This document shows, in pieces, positions 50,133-58,935 of a stretch of DNA of 64,000 bases. The translations under genes were made by a program, and so were the position numbers. The notes below the pieces were generated by a model. That model made no database searches, was not told the origin of the DNA, and worked only from the letters and a program-made list of their open reading frames with translations. Origin of the DNA: Streptomyces sp. V3I8 (lineage in GTDB: Bacteria > Actinomycetota > Actinomycetes > Streptomycetales > Streptomycetaceae). How positions within the stretch are numbered: position 1 is the stretch's first letter; the number at the start of each line of letters is the position of its first letter. The stretch is from the NCBI RefSeq assembly GCF_030817535.1, contig NZ_JAUSZL010000002.1:3224001-3288000 (forward strand), given 5' to 3'.

Positions 50133-51344
50133 ATGCAGGTGATCCAGTCGACCAAACTCGCCAACGTCTGTTACGAGATCCGGGGCCCGGTCCTCGAGGA
50201 GGCGATGCGGCTGGAGGCGGCAGGCCACCGCATCCTCAAGCTCAACACCGGCAACCCGGCGGCGTTCGGCTTCGAGTGCCCCCCGGAGATCCTGGAGGAC
50301 ATCCTCCGCAACGTCTCCTCCGCGCACGGCTACGGGGACGCGAAGGGCCTGCTCGCGGCCCGCCGCGCCGTGGTCATGCACAACCAGACCCTCGGCATAG
50401 AGACGGACGTCGAGCACGTCTTCATCGGCAACGGCGTGTCCGAGCTGATCGTGATGGCGATGCAGGGCCTGCTGGACGACGGCGACGAGGTCCTCGTACC
50501 GGCGCCGGACTACCCCCTGTGGACCGCGGCCGTCTCCCTGTCCGGCGGCACCGCCGTGCACTACCGCTGCGACGAGCAGTCCGACTGGATGCCCGATCTC
50601 GCCGACGTGGAGCGGAAGGTCACCGACCGCACCAAGGCGATCGTGATCATCAACCCGAACAACCCGACCGGCGCGGTCTACGACGAGGCGGTGCTGAAGG
50701 GCCTCACCGACATCGCCCGCCGCCACAACCTGCTGGTCTGCTCGGACGAGATCTACGACAAGATCCTGTACGACGAGGCCGTGCACACCCCGACCGCCAA
50801 GGTCGCCCCCGACCTGCTCACCCTCACCTTCAACGGCATGTCGAAGGCGTACCGCGTGGCCGGGTACCGCGTCGGGTGGATGGCGATCTCGGGCCCGCGG
50901 GCGCACGCCGACTCGTACATCGAGGGGCTGACGATCCTCGCCAACATGCGCCTGTGCGCGAACATGCCCGGCCAGCACGGTGTGGTCGCCGCCCTCAGCG
51001 GCCGGCAGACCATCAACGACCTCGTCCTGCCGGGCGGGCGGCTGCGGGAGCAGCGGGACGCGGCCCACTCGCTGCTGACGCAGATCCCCGGCGTGACCTG
51101 CGTGAAGCCGAAGGGCGCGCTCTACCTCTTCCCGCGCCTCGACCCGAAGGTCTACAAGATCAAGGACGACCGGCGGATGGTGCTGGACCTGCTGCGCACC
51201 GAGAAGATCATGGTGGTGCAGGGCACGGGCTTCAACTGGCCGGAACCGGACCACTTCCGGGTCGTCACCCTGCCGACCACGCGGGACCTCACGGACGCGG
51301 TGACCCGGATCGGCACCTTCCTGGACGGCTACGGGCAGCACTGA
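50133..51344 (+). CDS. Class I aminotransferase (alanine transaminase AlaA-like)
   Basis: A 403-residue PLP aminotransferase. It opens VIQSTKLANVCYEIRGPVLEEA, as in AlaA-type alanine aminotransferases, then NTGNPAAFGFECPPEI, VFIGNGVSELIVMAMQGLLDDGDEV, PDYPLWTAAVSLSGG, VIINPNNPTGAVYDEAVL, SDEIYDKILYDEAVH and the PLP lysine in LTFNGMSKAYRVAGYRVGWM. All catalytic residues are present. It likely interconverts alanine and pyruvate with glutamate. ATG 50133 follows TAAGCT (50120-50125) by seven bases and has no ribosome site, so it is probably leaderless. A strong terminator follows. Confidence 0.92.
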   Translation: MQVIQSTKLANVCYEIRGPVLEEAMRLEAAGHRILKLNTGNPAAFGFECPPEILEDILRNVSSAHGYGDAKGLLAARRAVVMHNQTLGIETDVEHVFIGNGVSELIVMAMQGLLDDGDEVLVPAPDYPLWTAAVSLSGGTAVHYRCDEQSDWMPDLADVERKVTDRTKAIVIINPNNPTGAVYDEAVLKGLTDIARRHNLLVCSDEIYDKILYDEAVHTPTAKVAPDLLTLTFNGMSKAYRVAGYRVGWMAISGPRAHADSYIEGLTILANMRLCANMPGQHGVVAALSGRQTINDLVLPGGRLREQRDAAHSLLTQIPGVTCVKPKGALYLFPRLDPKVYKIKDDRRMVLDLLRTEKIMVVQGTGFNWPEPDHFRVVTLPTTRDLTDAVTRIGTFLDGYGQH

Positions 51345-51358
51345 CGCACCGCCGCACC

Positions 51359-51399
51359 GGACCGGGCGGTCACCCCGCGTGACCGTCCGGTCCGTTTTT
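51359..51399 (+). terminator. Intrinsic terminator of the aminotransferase gene
   Basis: GGACCGGGCGGTCAC (51359-51373) pairs with GTGACCGTCCGGTCC (51379-51393) with one wobble, around CCCGC, followed by GTTTTTC. It begins 15 bases past the stop codon. Confidence 0.85.
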
Positions 51400-51415
51400 C
51401 TGAGTTCGGTCAAGT

Positions 51416-51438
51416 TTAGACGAATTCTAAGCTAGGAT
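51416..51438. promoter_or_regulatory. AT-rich inverted repeat and -10 box before the 140-residue protein
   Basis: TTAGA (51416-51420) and TCTAA (51426-51430) are exact complements around CGAAT, and TAGGAT (51433-51438) could be a -10 box. The AT-rich palindrome stands out from its surroundings and could be an operator. AGGAGG lies nine bases before the start codon. Confidence 0.5.
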
Positions 51439-51470
51439 GGTTTCCTGCCAGACACAGGAGGCCGTCTCCC

Positions 51471-51893
51471 ATGTACGAACCGATCCGCACCAAGTCGGTC
51501 CACACGATGGCCGGCACCGCCGACTTTCCCCACCGGTCGCGCGAGGAGGAGCTGGACATCCAGCTCGCCGGTCATCTGGCGGCCCTGCTCGCGGTCACGG
51601 ACGAGCTCCGCGCGCTGGAACCGTCCGCCGAGCTCGACACCGCGGCGGCGCGGCTGGCCGAACAGGTCACCCGTCTGCGCGGAGGGCTGCCGCCGGTCCG
51701 CTCGGCGGCCGCCGTACCGGTCACCGACGAGCGCGAGGCACTGTCCTGCGGACTGCACCGCCGGGCGCACGCGCTCGCGGGGCGGGCGCTCGTCGTCGCG
51801 GCGTCCCGGGCGGACACAGCGGCCGCGATCCTGGCCGCCGAGCGCATGGACGTACACGCGGTGGCCGTCACACCGGCTCTCACCGCCCGCTGA
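51471..51893 (+). CDS. Small conserved Streptomyces-type hypothetical protein
   Basis: A 140-residue soluble, mostly helical protein: EEELDIQLAGHLAALLAVTDELRALEPS, DTAAARLAEQVTRLRGGLP and the C-terminal HRRAHALAGRALVVAASRADTAAAILAAERMDVHAVAV. There is no signal peptide, membrane helix or enzymatic motif. The strong ribosome site (AGGAGG) and an AT-rich palindrome upstream suggest its own regulated promoter. It has its own terminator. Function unknown; I recognise only a recurring protein type in Streptomyces. Confidence 0.75.
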   Translation: MYEPIRTKSVHTMAGTADFPHRSREEELDIQLAGHLAALLAVTDELRALEPSAELDTAAARLAEQVTRLRGGLPPVRSAAAVPVTDEREALSCGLHRRAHALAGRALVVAASRADTAAAILAAERMDVHAVAVTPALTAR

Positions 51894-51977
51894 GCCCGGG
51901 GTTTCCCGGACTCCCTGAGATCGCCCCGGCCCGCGCGCACCCGCAGCGACGTGCGGGCCGGGTGCCCTGCTCGACGG

Positions 51978-52007
51978 AAGGGCCGCACCTCATCGGGTGC
52001 GGCCCTT
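51978..52007 (+). terminator. Intrinsic terminator after the 140-residue protein
   Basis: AAGGGCCGCACC (51978-51989) pairs perfectly with GGTGCGGCCCTT (51996-52007). The stem is followed by CTGCTG with a T-pair; it lies 85 bases past the stop. Confidence 0.7.
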
Positions 52008-52057
52008 CTGCTGTCCGCCCACGCCGGTCGACCGTCCCCCGCGGGCCGGCGGGGGCC

Positions 52058-52092
52058 GGCCGCGCGGTTCCCCGCGCCCCTGACGGGGCCCG
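52058..52092. repeat. Dispersed GC-rich repeat copy upstream of the TelA operon
   Basis: GGCCGCGCGGTTCCCCGCGCCCC is followed by TGACGGGGCCCGCGG, a typical copy with internal base pairing. It lies 100 bases before the first gene of the TelA operon. Confidence 0.65.
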
Positions 52093-52193
52093 CGGCGGAA
52101 GCCTGGCGTCCGGTTTTGTACTGGGATGGGGTGGCCACCCGGTGTTCATCCGATGCGGCGGGGAACGTCGGATTCCGGGAGCAGGCTCCGGGT

Positions 52194-53270
52194 GTGAGAC
52201 GAATCATCGCCATCGTCCTGGCGGTATTCCTGATCGGCGGAGTGGCAGCAGCCGTCGTAGCGGGCCGCGAAGAACAGGACACGAGCACGGCAACGAAGAC
52301 CGTGCGAGGAGTGATCGGGTCGGAGAAGGCGGAGTTCTTCGCCGACCCGGATGTGGTGAAGGCCCTGGCTGCCAGGGGCTACACCGTGGAGACCGAGACC
52401 TCCGGCTCCTGGGCCATGGAGGGACTCGACCTCAAGGGGTACGACTTCGCCTTCCCGTCCAGCCAGGCACCCGCCGGGGAACTGGCCGCGAAGTACGGCG
52501 TACGGCAGCCGTTGCCGCGCCCCTTCTACTCGCCCCTCGTGGTCGTGGCGCACCGCGGCGCCGCCGAGGTGCTGGCCGCCAACGGCCTCGCGACGCCGGA
52601 CGAGGAGGGCAACGGCACCCTCGGCATGAGGGCCTACCTCGACGCCGCCGCGGACGACAGGACCTGGCAGCAGCTCAAGGGGGCTGACCGGCACGGTGAG
52701 TTGAGCGGCACGCTGTTCATCTCCACCACCGACCCGACCAGTTCCAGCTCGGGCGCGCTGTACCTCGCCGCCGCCTCCTACGTGGCCGACGGCGGCCGGG
52801 TCGCCGACGGCGCCGCGGCGGTCGGCCGCACGGCGCCCCTGATGCGCAAGCTGATCAGCGTCCAGGGCTCCCAGCAGACCAGCACGGACGCGGCGTTCCG
52901 GGACTTCGTGAGCGGTGCCGGAAACCCGCTGGTCCTCGTGTACGAGTCCCAGGTCGCGGCCCTCCTCACGCAGGGCCGGGGCGTCGACGACCTGGTCGTC
53001 CTCTACCCGGACACCACCGCCAACAGCGACCACACCGTCGTCCCCCTCACGGACGAGGGGCGCGCCCTCGGCGAACTGCTCGGCACCGACAAGGAGCTGC
53101 GCCGGCTCGCGGTGCGCCACGGGTTCCGGCCGCAGGGCGCCGCCGCCGAGTTCACGGCGGCCACCGGCGCCCACACCAGGTACCTCGACCAGAAGCTGAC
53201 CGGCGTCCGGCAGGCGCCCGTGCCCGCCTCCACGGTGCTGCACGACATGGCCCGCCGGGCCCGGAAGTAG
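52194..53270 (+). CDS. Membrane-anchored substrate-binding-like protein of the TelA operon
   Basis: A 358-residue protein with one N-terminal membrane anchor or signal (IIAIVLAVFLIGGVAAAVVA, about 3-24) and then a bacterial solute-binding-type fold: VRGVIGSEKAEFFADPDVVKALAARGYTVETETSGS, YDFAFPSSQAPAG, RPFYSPLVVVAHRGAAEVLAANG, LFISTTDPTSSSSGALYLAAASYVADGG and NPLVLVYESQVAALL. The anchor lacks a lipobox, so it stays bound to the membrane outside the cell. GTG 52194 has GGAGCAGG upstream. It lies 12 bases before telA-like and opens the operon. Ligand unknown. Confidence 0.8.
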   Translation: MRRIIAIVLAVFLIGGVAAAVVAGREEQDTSTATKTVRGVIGSEKAEFFADPDVVKALAARGYTVETETSGSWAMEGLDLKGYDFAFPSSQAPAGELAAKYGVRQPLPRPFYSPLVVVAHRGAAEVLAANGLATPDEEGNGTLGMRAYLDAAADDRTWQQLKGADRHGELSGTLFISTTDPTSSSSGALYLAAASYVADGGRVADGAAAVGRTAPLMRKLISVQGSQQTSTDAAFRDFVSGAGNPLVLVYESQVAALLTQGRGVDDLVVLYPDTTANSDHTVVPLTDEGRALGELLGTDKELRRLAVRHGFRPQGAAAEFTAATGAHTRYLDQKLTGVRQAPVPASTVLHDMARRARK

Positions 53271-53282
53271 GGGGAACAGCAC

Positions 53283-54458
53283 GTGAGCAATCTCGAAGAC
53301 ACCTTCACCCTCACCCCTCCCGAGCCGGTCGCGGCCGTGCCGAAGGAGAAGGCCGGCACGCTCGTGCCGGTCGCCGAGTCGGTCCGCGGCGACATGGCGC
53401 GCAAGGCCGCCGAGTACGTCGACGCGCTCGCCGTGCTCGACGCCCGCTCCCCCGAGTTCGCCGGGAAGGTCGGCGAGGTCGTCGCGCTCGGCTCCGGCGA
53501 GATACGCGGCGCCGCCGCCCGGTCGAACCGCATGCTGGAGCGCACGGTCCGCGCCCTGCCCGCGAACGGCGAGGACGCCCAGGCCCGCGTCTCGTCCTCG
53601 CTCGTCGAACTGCGGCGCACCGTCGAGGACCTGGACCCGCGCGACCTGCCCGGCGGGAGGGCGCGCAAGCTGCTGTCCCGGCTGCCGGGCGGCAACCGGC
53701 TCCGCGACCACGTGGCCGGGTACGCCTCCGCGCAGGGCACGCTGAACAGGATCGTGGGCTCGCTGCGCGGCGGCCAGGACGAACTGCGCCGCGACAACGC
53801 CGCGCTGCAGACCGAACGCGTCCGCCTCTGGGACTCGATGGGCAGGCTCCAGGAGTACGTCGTCCTCACCGAGGCCCTGGACGCGGCGGTCGAGGGCCAC
53901 ATCACCGGCGTCGAGGCACAGGACCCGGTCCAGGCGGACGCACTCCGCGCCGACGTCCTCTTCCCCGTACGGCAGAAGCACCAGGACCTGCTCACCCAGC
54001 TCGCGGTGTGCGCCCAGGGCTATCTGGCGATGGACGTGGTCCGCCGCAACAACGAGGAGCTGATCAGGGGGGTCGACCGCGCGGCCACCACCACGGTCTC
54101 CGCGCTGCGCATCTCCGTGATGCTCGCCGCCGCCCTCGACGACCAGCGCAAGGTCGTCGAGCAGGTCGACGCGCTGCGCGGCACGACGGAGGACCTCATC
54201 CGCGGCAACGCGGAGATGCTCGCCACCCAGAGCGGCGAGATCCAGCGCATCGCCGCCGACCCCGCCGTCGGGGCTCAGACGCTGCGCTCGGCGTTCCAGC
54301 AGATCTACCGGACGCTCGACGCCATCGACACGTACAAGGTCCAGGCCACGCAGACCATGGCGGCGACCGTGGAGTCCCTGACCTCGGAGCTCCAGCACGC
54401 CACGTCGTACCTGGAGCGCAGCCGCTCGCAGGGCGCGCCGGAAGGGGGCCTCGCATGA
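53283..54458 (+). CDS. TelA-family (toxic anion resistance) protein
   Basis: A 391-residue cytosolic, almost wholly helical protein. It carries the TelA core: LARKAAEYVDALAVLD-like start helix, SPEFAGKVGEVVALGSGEIRGAAARSNRML, LSRLPGGNRLRDHVAGYASAQGTLNRIVGSL, LRRDNAALQTERVRLWDSMGRLQEYVVLTEALD and the long C-terminal coiled coil RNNEELIRGVDRAATTTVSALRISVMLAAALDDQRKVVEQVDAL. TelA proteins are linked to tellurite tolerance and envelope stress, but the biochemical role is not established. The downstream gene overlaps it by ATGA, giving a tight operon with the binding-protein genes. Confidence 0.9.
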   Translation: MSNLEDTFTLTPPEPVAAVPKEKAGTLVPVAESVRGDMARKAAEYVDALAVLDARSPEFAGKVGEVVALGSGEIRGAAARSNRMLERTVRALPANGEDAQARVSSSLVELRRTVEDLDPRDLPGGRARKLLSRLPGGNRLRDHVAGYASAQGTLNRIVGSLRGGQDELRRDNAALQTERVRLWDSMGRLQEYVVLTEALDAAVEGHITGVEAQDPVQADALRADVLFPVRQKHQDLLTQLAVCAQGYLAMDVVRRNNEELIRGVDRAATTTVSALRISVMLAAALDDQRKVVEQVDALRGTTEDLIRGNAEMLATQSGEIQRIAADPAVGAQTLRSAFQQIYRTLDAIDTYKVQATQTMAATVESLTSELQHATSYLERSRSQGAPEGGLA

Positions 54459-56002
54459 GACGCCTCCGTCCGGTGGTGGCCGCCGTCGCGCTGGCCCTGG
54501 TGACGGCCGGATGCACGTCCGCCCCGCGGGAGCCGGGCCCTTCCGGCGACGGGCCGGTCCCCGGCACCCTGCGCGTCCTCGCCTCCAGCGAGCTCTCGGA
54601 CATGAAGGGTGTGCTGGAGCAGGTCCGGAAGGACACCGGCATCACGGTCCGGCCCACCTACCTGGGTACCCTCGACGCGGTCGACCTCCTCGCGAAGGGC
54701 AGGGCGAAGGGCGCGTACGACGCCGTCTGGCTCTCCTCCGGCGCCTACCTGCGGCTCGATCCCGCCGCCGCACGGCAGATCGTGTCCGAGACCCCGGTCA
54801 TGTCCAGCCCGCTGGCCGTCGGGGTGCGGCCCGCCACCGTACGGAGGCTGGGCTGGAAGCCGGCGGACGTCACCTGGACCGACATCGAGAAGGCGGTCCG
54901 GGACGGCGGGCTGACGTACGGCATGACCGACCCGTCGCGCTCCAACTCCGGCTTCTCCACGCTCGTCTCGGTGGCCTCGGCCCTCTCCGGCGCCCAGTCG
55001 GCGCTCACGGACGCGGACGTGCGGCGGGCGACGCCCGAACTGGCGGAGTTCTTCGAGGGCCAGAAGCTGACGTCCGGGTCCTCGGGCTGGCTGGCGGCGG
55101 CGTACGACCGCCGCGGTGACGTCGACGCGCTGCTCAACTACGAGTCGGTGCTGAGGTCGAGGAAGGACCTGACGGTGATCCGCCCGCGCGACGGCGTGGT
55201 CACCGCCGACTACCCGCTCTCCTCGCTCACCTACACGAGCCGGGAGGCCCGCGCCGACGTCCGCCGCCTCACCGGGGCCCTGCGCACTCCGGCGACCCAG
55301 AAGCTGATCACCGACCGCACGCTGCGCCGGCCCGTCGTGCCCGGCGTGCCGCCCGCGGCCGGACTGGACACCGCCCGCCGCCGCGAACTCCCGTTCCCCG
55401 GCAGCCGGTCCGTCGCCGACGGCCTCCTCGACTCCTACGAGAACGAGCTGCGCCGCCCCTCGCGGACCGTGTACGTGCTCGACACCTCGGGCTCGATGGG
55501 CGAGGACGGGCGGCTCGGCCGGCTCAAGAAGGCCCTGACCGGCCTCACCGGCGACTTCCGCGAGCGCGAGGAGGTGACGCTGATGCCGTTCGGGTCGGCC
55601 GTCAAGAGCGTCCGCACGCATGTGGTGCGGCCCGAGGACCCGCGCGCGGGGCTCGACGCGATCCGCCGCGACACCGGGGCGCTCACCGCGGAGGGCGACA
55701 CCGCGATCTACACGTCGCTGCGGAAGGCGTACGAGCATCTGGGCGCCGGCGACGACACGTTCACGTCGATCGTGCTGATGACGGACGGCGAGAACACGCG
55801 GGGCGCGGGTCCGGCGCGGTTCGACGACTTCCACGGCCGGCTGTCCGGGGCCGCGCGGCGGATCCCCGTCTTCCCGATCCTCTTCGGCGACTCCGACCGC
55901 GCCGAGCTGGAACACATCGCCGACCTGACCGGCGGCCGCCTCTTCGACGCCCGGAAGGGCTCGCTGGACGGCGCCTTCGAGGAGATCCGTGGCTACCAGT
56001 AG
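54455..56002 (+). CDS. Lipoprotein with solute-binding domain fused to a von Willebrand A domain
   Basis: A 515-residue exported lipoprotein. The signal peptide ends in the lipobox VTAGC (Cys about 20). Residues about 35-310 form a solute-binding-type domain (LRVLASSELSDMKGVLEQVRKDTGITVRPTYLGTLDAVDLL, YDAVWLSSGAYLRLD, TYGMTDPSRSNSGFSTLVSVAS). Residues about 340-515 form a von Willebrand A domain with the metal site DTSGSMGED, a threonine in TAEGDTAIY and VLMTDGENTRG. Both lie outside the membrane. It overlaps the TelA gene start (ATGA) and is coupled to it. Together with the previous binding-like protein it makes a two-receptor arrangement. Confidence 0.88.
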   Translation: MRRLRPVVAAVALALVTAGCTSAPREPGPSGDGPVPGTLRVLASSELSDMKGVLEQVRKDTGITVRPTYLGTLDAVDLLAKGRAKGAYDAVWLSSGAYLRLDPAAARQIVSETPVMSSPLAVGVRPATVRRLGWKPADVTWTDIEKAVRDGGLTYGMTDPSRSNSGFSTLVSVASALSGAQSALTDADVRRATPELAEFFEGQKLTSGSSGWLAAAYDRRGDVDALLNYESVLRSRKDLTVIRPRDGVVTADYPLSSLTYTSREARADVRRLTGALRTPATQKLITDRTLRRPVVPGVPPAAGLDTARRRELPFPGSRSVADGLLDSYENELRRPSRTVYVLDTSGSMGEDGRLGRLKKALTGLTGDFREREEVTLMPFGSAVKSVRTHVVRPEDPRAGLDAIRRDTGALTAEGDTAIYTSLRKAYEHLGAGDDTFTSIVLMTDGENTRGAGPARFDDFHGRLSGAARRIPVFPILFGDSDRAELEHIADLTGGRLFDARKGSLDGAFEEIRGYQ

Positions 56003-56588
56003 GTTTCTCGGCCACCTGGAGTCCCGCAAGAACCTCACCGGGAGCGCCTGCGCGATCGCGGGCCTGGCGCTGACCTTCGCGGGGGCCGCGGGGGCGTACT
56101 GGCCGGTCGTCGTCGCGGGACTGTACGGCGCCGGGGCGCTCCTCGCGCCGCCGGAGCGGCCGCCGGTGCCGGACTTCCCGGACGCCTGCGCCCAGCTGGA
56201 CGGAATCCGGACCGACTTCGGCCGGCTCCGGACCTACCTGGCGGACGTCGGACTGCCGCCCGCCGCGGCCGGCCGGCTCACCGAGCTGACGGAGCTGCTC
56301 GGCGGACTGCTCGACCCCGGGTGGGTCGCGCAGGTGCTCGCGCGGGACGCGGAGGGGGTGCACGTGCTGTCGCGGGCGGTGCGTCTCGACGTCCCGGAGG
56401 CCGTCGACGCGTATGTGCGGGCGCGGTGGTGGGTGCGGCTGGCGCCGGGCGCCGAGTCGCCCGAGCGGCATCTCGAACGGCAGCTGGGTCTGCTGCACGA
56501 CGAGCTGACGTCGCTGGCGGCGACCCTCCGCGAGACGGAGGCCCGCCGCCAGGAATCGCACACGCGGTACCTGGAGGACCGGGCGTGA
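55989..56588 (+). CDS. Small membrane protein of the TelA operon
   Basis: A 199-residue protein beginning at GTG 55989, which overlaps the end of the lipoprotein gene by 14 bases. Two hydrophobic segments (about 20-38 and 40-55) form a hairpin (GSACAIAGLALTFAGAAGAYWPVVVAGLYGAGALL), and the rest is a soluble helical domain (about 60-199) with many Arg and Glu residues, likely cytoplasmic. No family is recognised. It could link the outer lipoprotein sensor to cytosolic TelA, but that is inference from position. Confidence 0.78.
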   Translation: MATSRFLGHLESRKNLTGSACAIAGLALTFAGAAGAYWPVVVAGLYGAGALLAPPERPPVPDFPDACAQLDGIRTDFGRLRTYLADVGLPPAAAGRLTELTELLGGLLDPGWVAQVLARDAEGVHVLSRAVRLDVPEAVDAYVRARWWVRLAPGAESPERHLERQLGLLHDELTSLAATLRETEARRQESHTRYLEDRA

Positions 56589-56595
56589 GGGATTC

Positions 56596-56640
56596 TCGAG
56601 CGCAGGGCGGGCTGAATTTTTCAGCCCGCCCGGCGCTCGA
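56596..56640. terminator. 20-bp-stem bidirectional terminator between convergent operons
   Basis: GGGCGGGCTGAA (56605-56616) pairs with TTCAGCCCGCCC (56620-56631) around TTT, and outside it TCGAGCGC (56596-56603) pairs with GCGCTCGA (56633-56640) with one mismatch between. It lies 8 bases past the TelA operon and about 100 bases past the pckG end. Confidence 0.85.
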
Positions 56641-56737
56641 TGACGAGCGCACCGGCGCGATTGCGGGGGTCTGGGGGCGCAGCCCCAGGGATGGGACGGG
56701 AAGGGGCGGCGGGGGCGGGGGCGGGGAAAGGCCGGGC
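56641..56737. repeat. Recurrent Streptomyces-type GC-rich intergenic sequence
   Basis: This 97-base gap reads GATTGCGGGGGTCTGGGGGCGCAGCCCC and then GGGACGGGAAGGGGCGGCGGGGGCGGG. From memory the same words follow many convergent genes in Streptomyces chromosomes, usually together with the GGCGGGCTGAA-type hairpin just before it. It holds no gene. Confidence 0.5.
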
Positions 56738-58576
56738 CTAGCCCAGGCGCTTCACCAGGGCCCGGTACTCGTCCCACAGCTCGGCCGGTGTGTGGTCACC
56801 GAACGTGTTCAGGTGATCCGGCACCAGCGCCGCCTCCTCCCGCCAGACCTCCTTGTCGACGGTGAGGAGGAAGTCCAGCTCGGCCTCCGACAGGCCGAGC
56901 CCCTCCGTGTCGAGGGCGCCCTTGGCCGGCAGCACCCCGATCGGCGTCTCGACGCCCTCGGCCCGCCCGTCCAGCCGGTCCACGATCCACTTCAGGACCC
57001 GGCTGTTCTCACCGAAGCCGGGCCACACGAACTTCCCCGCGTCGTCCTTGCGGAACCAGTTCACGTAGTAGATCTTCGGGAGCTTCGCCTGGTCCCTGCC
57101 CTTGGCGACGTCGACCCAGTGCCCCATGTAGTCGCCCATGTTGTAGCCGCAGAACGGCAGCATGGCGAACGGGTCCCGGCGCAGCTCACCGACCTTGCCC
57201 TCGGCGGCGGCGGTCTTCTCGGAGGCGACGTTCGCGCCGAGGAAGACGCCGTGGTTCCAGTCGAAGGACTCCGTCACCAGCGGAACGGCCGTCGCGCGGC
57301 GCCCGCCGAAGAGGATCGCCGAGATCGGTACGCCCCTGGGGTCCTCCCACTCGGGCGCGATGATCGGGCACTGCGCGGCGGGGACGGTGAAGCGGGCGTT
57401 CGGGTGGGCGGCGGGGACGCCGGAGTCGGGGGTCCAGTCGTTGCCCTTCCAGTCCGTCAGGTGGGCCGGGGTCTCCTCCGTCATGCCCTCCCACCAGATG
57501 TCGTTGTCGTCGGTGAGGGCGACGTTCGTGAAGACGGAGTTGCCCCACAGCGTCTTCATCGCGTTGGCGTTGGTGTGTTCGCCGGTGCCGGGCGCGACAC
57601 CGAAGAAACCGGCCTCGGGGTTGATGGCGTACAGGCGGCCGTCCTCGCCGAAGCGCATCCAGGCGATGTCGTCGCCGATGGTCTCGACGGTCCAGCCGCG
57701 GACCGTCGGCTCCAGCATGGCGAGGTTCGTCTTGCCGCAGGCGCTCGGGAAGGCGGCGGCCACGTACTTCGACTCCCCCTGCGGGGGCGTGAGCTTCAGG
57801 ATGAGCATGTGCTCGGCCAGCCAGCCCTCGTCACGGGCCATGACGGAGGCGATGCGCAGCGCGTAGCACTTCTTGCCGAGCAGGGCGTTGCCGCCGTAGC
57901 CGGAGCCGTACGACCAGATCTCGCGGGTCTCCGGGAAGTGGGAGATGTACTTCGTGGGGTTGCAGGGCCACGGCACGTCCGCCTCGCCCTCCTCCAGCGG
58001 CGCCCCGAGCGTGTGCACGGCACGCACGAAGAAACCGTCGGAGCCGAGTTCGTCGAGGACCGGCTGACCCATCCGGGTCATGGTGCGCATCGAGACGGCC
58101 ACGTACGCCGAGTCGGTGATCTCGACACCGATGGCGGACAGGTCCGAGCCGAGCGGGCCCATGCAGAACGGGACGACGTACATCGTCCGGCCGCGCATCG
58201 AGCCGCGGAAGATCCCGCCGTCGCCCTCCTTGCCCCGGAAGACCTCCCGCATCTCCGCGGGGTCCTTCCAGTGGTTGGTCGGGCCCGCGTCCTCCTCCTT
58301 CTCGGAGCAGATGAACGTACGGTCCTCGACCCGGGCGACGTCGGTCGGGTCGGAGGCCGCGTAGTAGGAGTTGGGGCGCTTGATCGGGTCGAGCTTCCTG
58401 AAGGTGCCCTTGCGGACGAGCTCCTCGCTCAGTCGCTCGTATTCGGCCTCCGAGCCGTCGCACCAGACCACGCTGTCCGGCTGCGTCAGTTCGGCGATCT
58501 CGTTGACCCACGAGACCAGTTCCTGATGGGTGGTGGGGACGGTGGTCGGAAGGGGAGCCGCGATGTCGCGCGCCAC
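56738..58576 (-). CDS. pckG: Phosphoenolpyruvate carboxykinase (GTP)
   Basis: A 612-residue GTP-dependent PEP carboxykinase that makes phosphoenolpyruvate from oxaloacetate in gluconeogenesis. The hyper-reactive cysteine and P-loop lie in [16 protein letters not shown]; other conserved blocks are [53 protein letters not shown] (substrate and nucleotide site) and [14 protein letters not shown]. All metal ligands are in place. GTG 58576 follows AGGAG by five bases. The gene is monocistronic with its own control region (58577-58935). Confidence 0.96.
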   Translation of the reverse strand: MARDIAAPLPTTVPTTHQELVSWVNEIAELTQPDSVVWCDGSEAEYERLSEELVRKGTFRKLDPIKRPNSYYAASDPTDVARVEDRTFICSEKEEDAGPTNHWKDPAEMREVFRGKEGDGGIFRGSMRGRTMYVVPFCMGPLGSDLSAIGVEITDSAYVAVSMRTMTRMGQPVLDELGSDGFFVRAVHTLGAPLEEGEADVPWPCNPTKYISHFPETREIWSYGSGYGGNALLGKKCYALRIASVMARDEGWLAEHMLILKLTPPQGESKYVAAAFPSACGKTNLAMLEPTVRGWTVETIGDDIAWMRFGEDGRLYAINPEAGFFGVAPGTGEHTNANAMKTLWGNSVFTNVALTDDNDIWWEGMTEETPAHLTDWKGNDWTPDSGVPAAHPNARFTVPAAQCPIIAPEWEDPRGVPISAILFGGRRATAVPLVTESFDWNHGVFLGANVASEKTAAAEGKVGELRRDPFAMLPFCGYNMGDYMGHWVDVAKGRDQAKLPKIYYVNWFRKDDAGKFVWPGFGENSRVLKWIVDRLDGRAEGVETPIGVLPAKGALDTEGLGLSEAELDFLLTVDKEVWREEAALVPDHLNTFGDHTPAELWDEYRALVKRLG

Positions 58577-58905
58577 GATCGCTCCTAGATGAGGGGTTTT
58601 TGTGTTTGTGCCCCGTGGGGGCTGCGACCCGGATGCTTCACATGACCGGTCCACACCGATCATTCCGGTGCATTTCGATCTTCCTGGCGCTCATCCGGTG
58701 CCGACCGCACTCATTTGATCATCCGACGGGTGCGCGCATATGTCCAGAGGGCCTCACACCTGAGCAGCGTGAGCATCACCACTTGTTACCGGAGGTGTAA
58801 GGAGTCCGCTTCCCGAGCACCCGGCACCATGGCCCGGATACGCGCCCTTCGCACGGGTGAGACGCCCGCCACTTGGCGCGCTTCTTACCCGGGGACCGAC
58901 ACGTA

Positions 58906-58923
58906 ACCTACGGTTCCGTAGGT
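58906..58923. promoter_or_regulatory. Perfect inverted repeat at the PAQR promoter
   Basis: ACCTACGG (58906-58913) and CCGTAGGT (58916-58923) are exact complements separated by two bases. TACGAT (58923-58928) directly after it could be a -10 box, putting the start point on ATG 58936. The tight overlap with the promoter fits a TetR-type operator; the TetR gene two genes downstream is a candidate. The rest of 58577-58905 holds no other feature I can support. Confidence 0.65.
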
Positions 58924-58935
58924 ACGATGGGCCCC

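Noticed and set aside
53283..56588. Calling the TelA operon a phage defence system
   Set aside because: Gene content fits envelope or metal stress as well as defence; nothing in the sequence points to phage recognition, so it is reported only as an uncharacterised operon.
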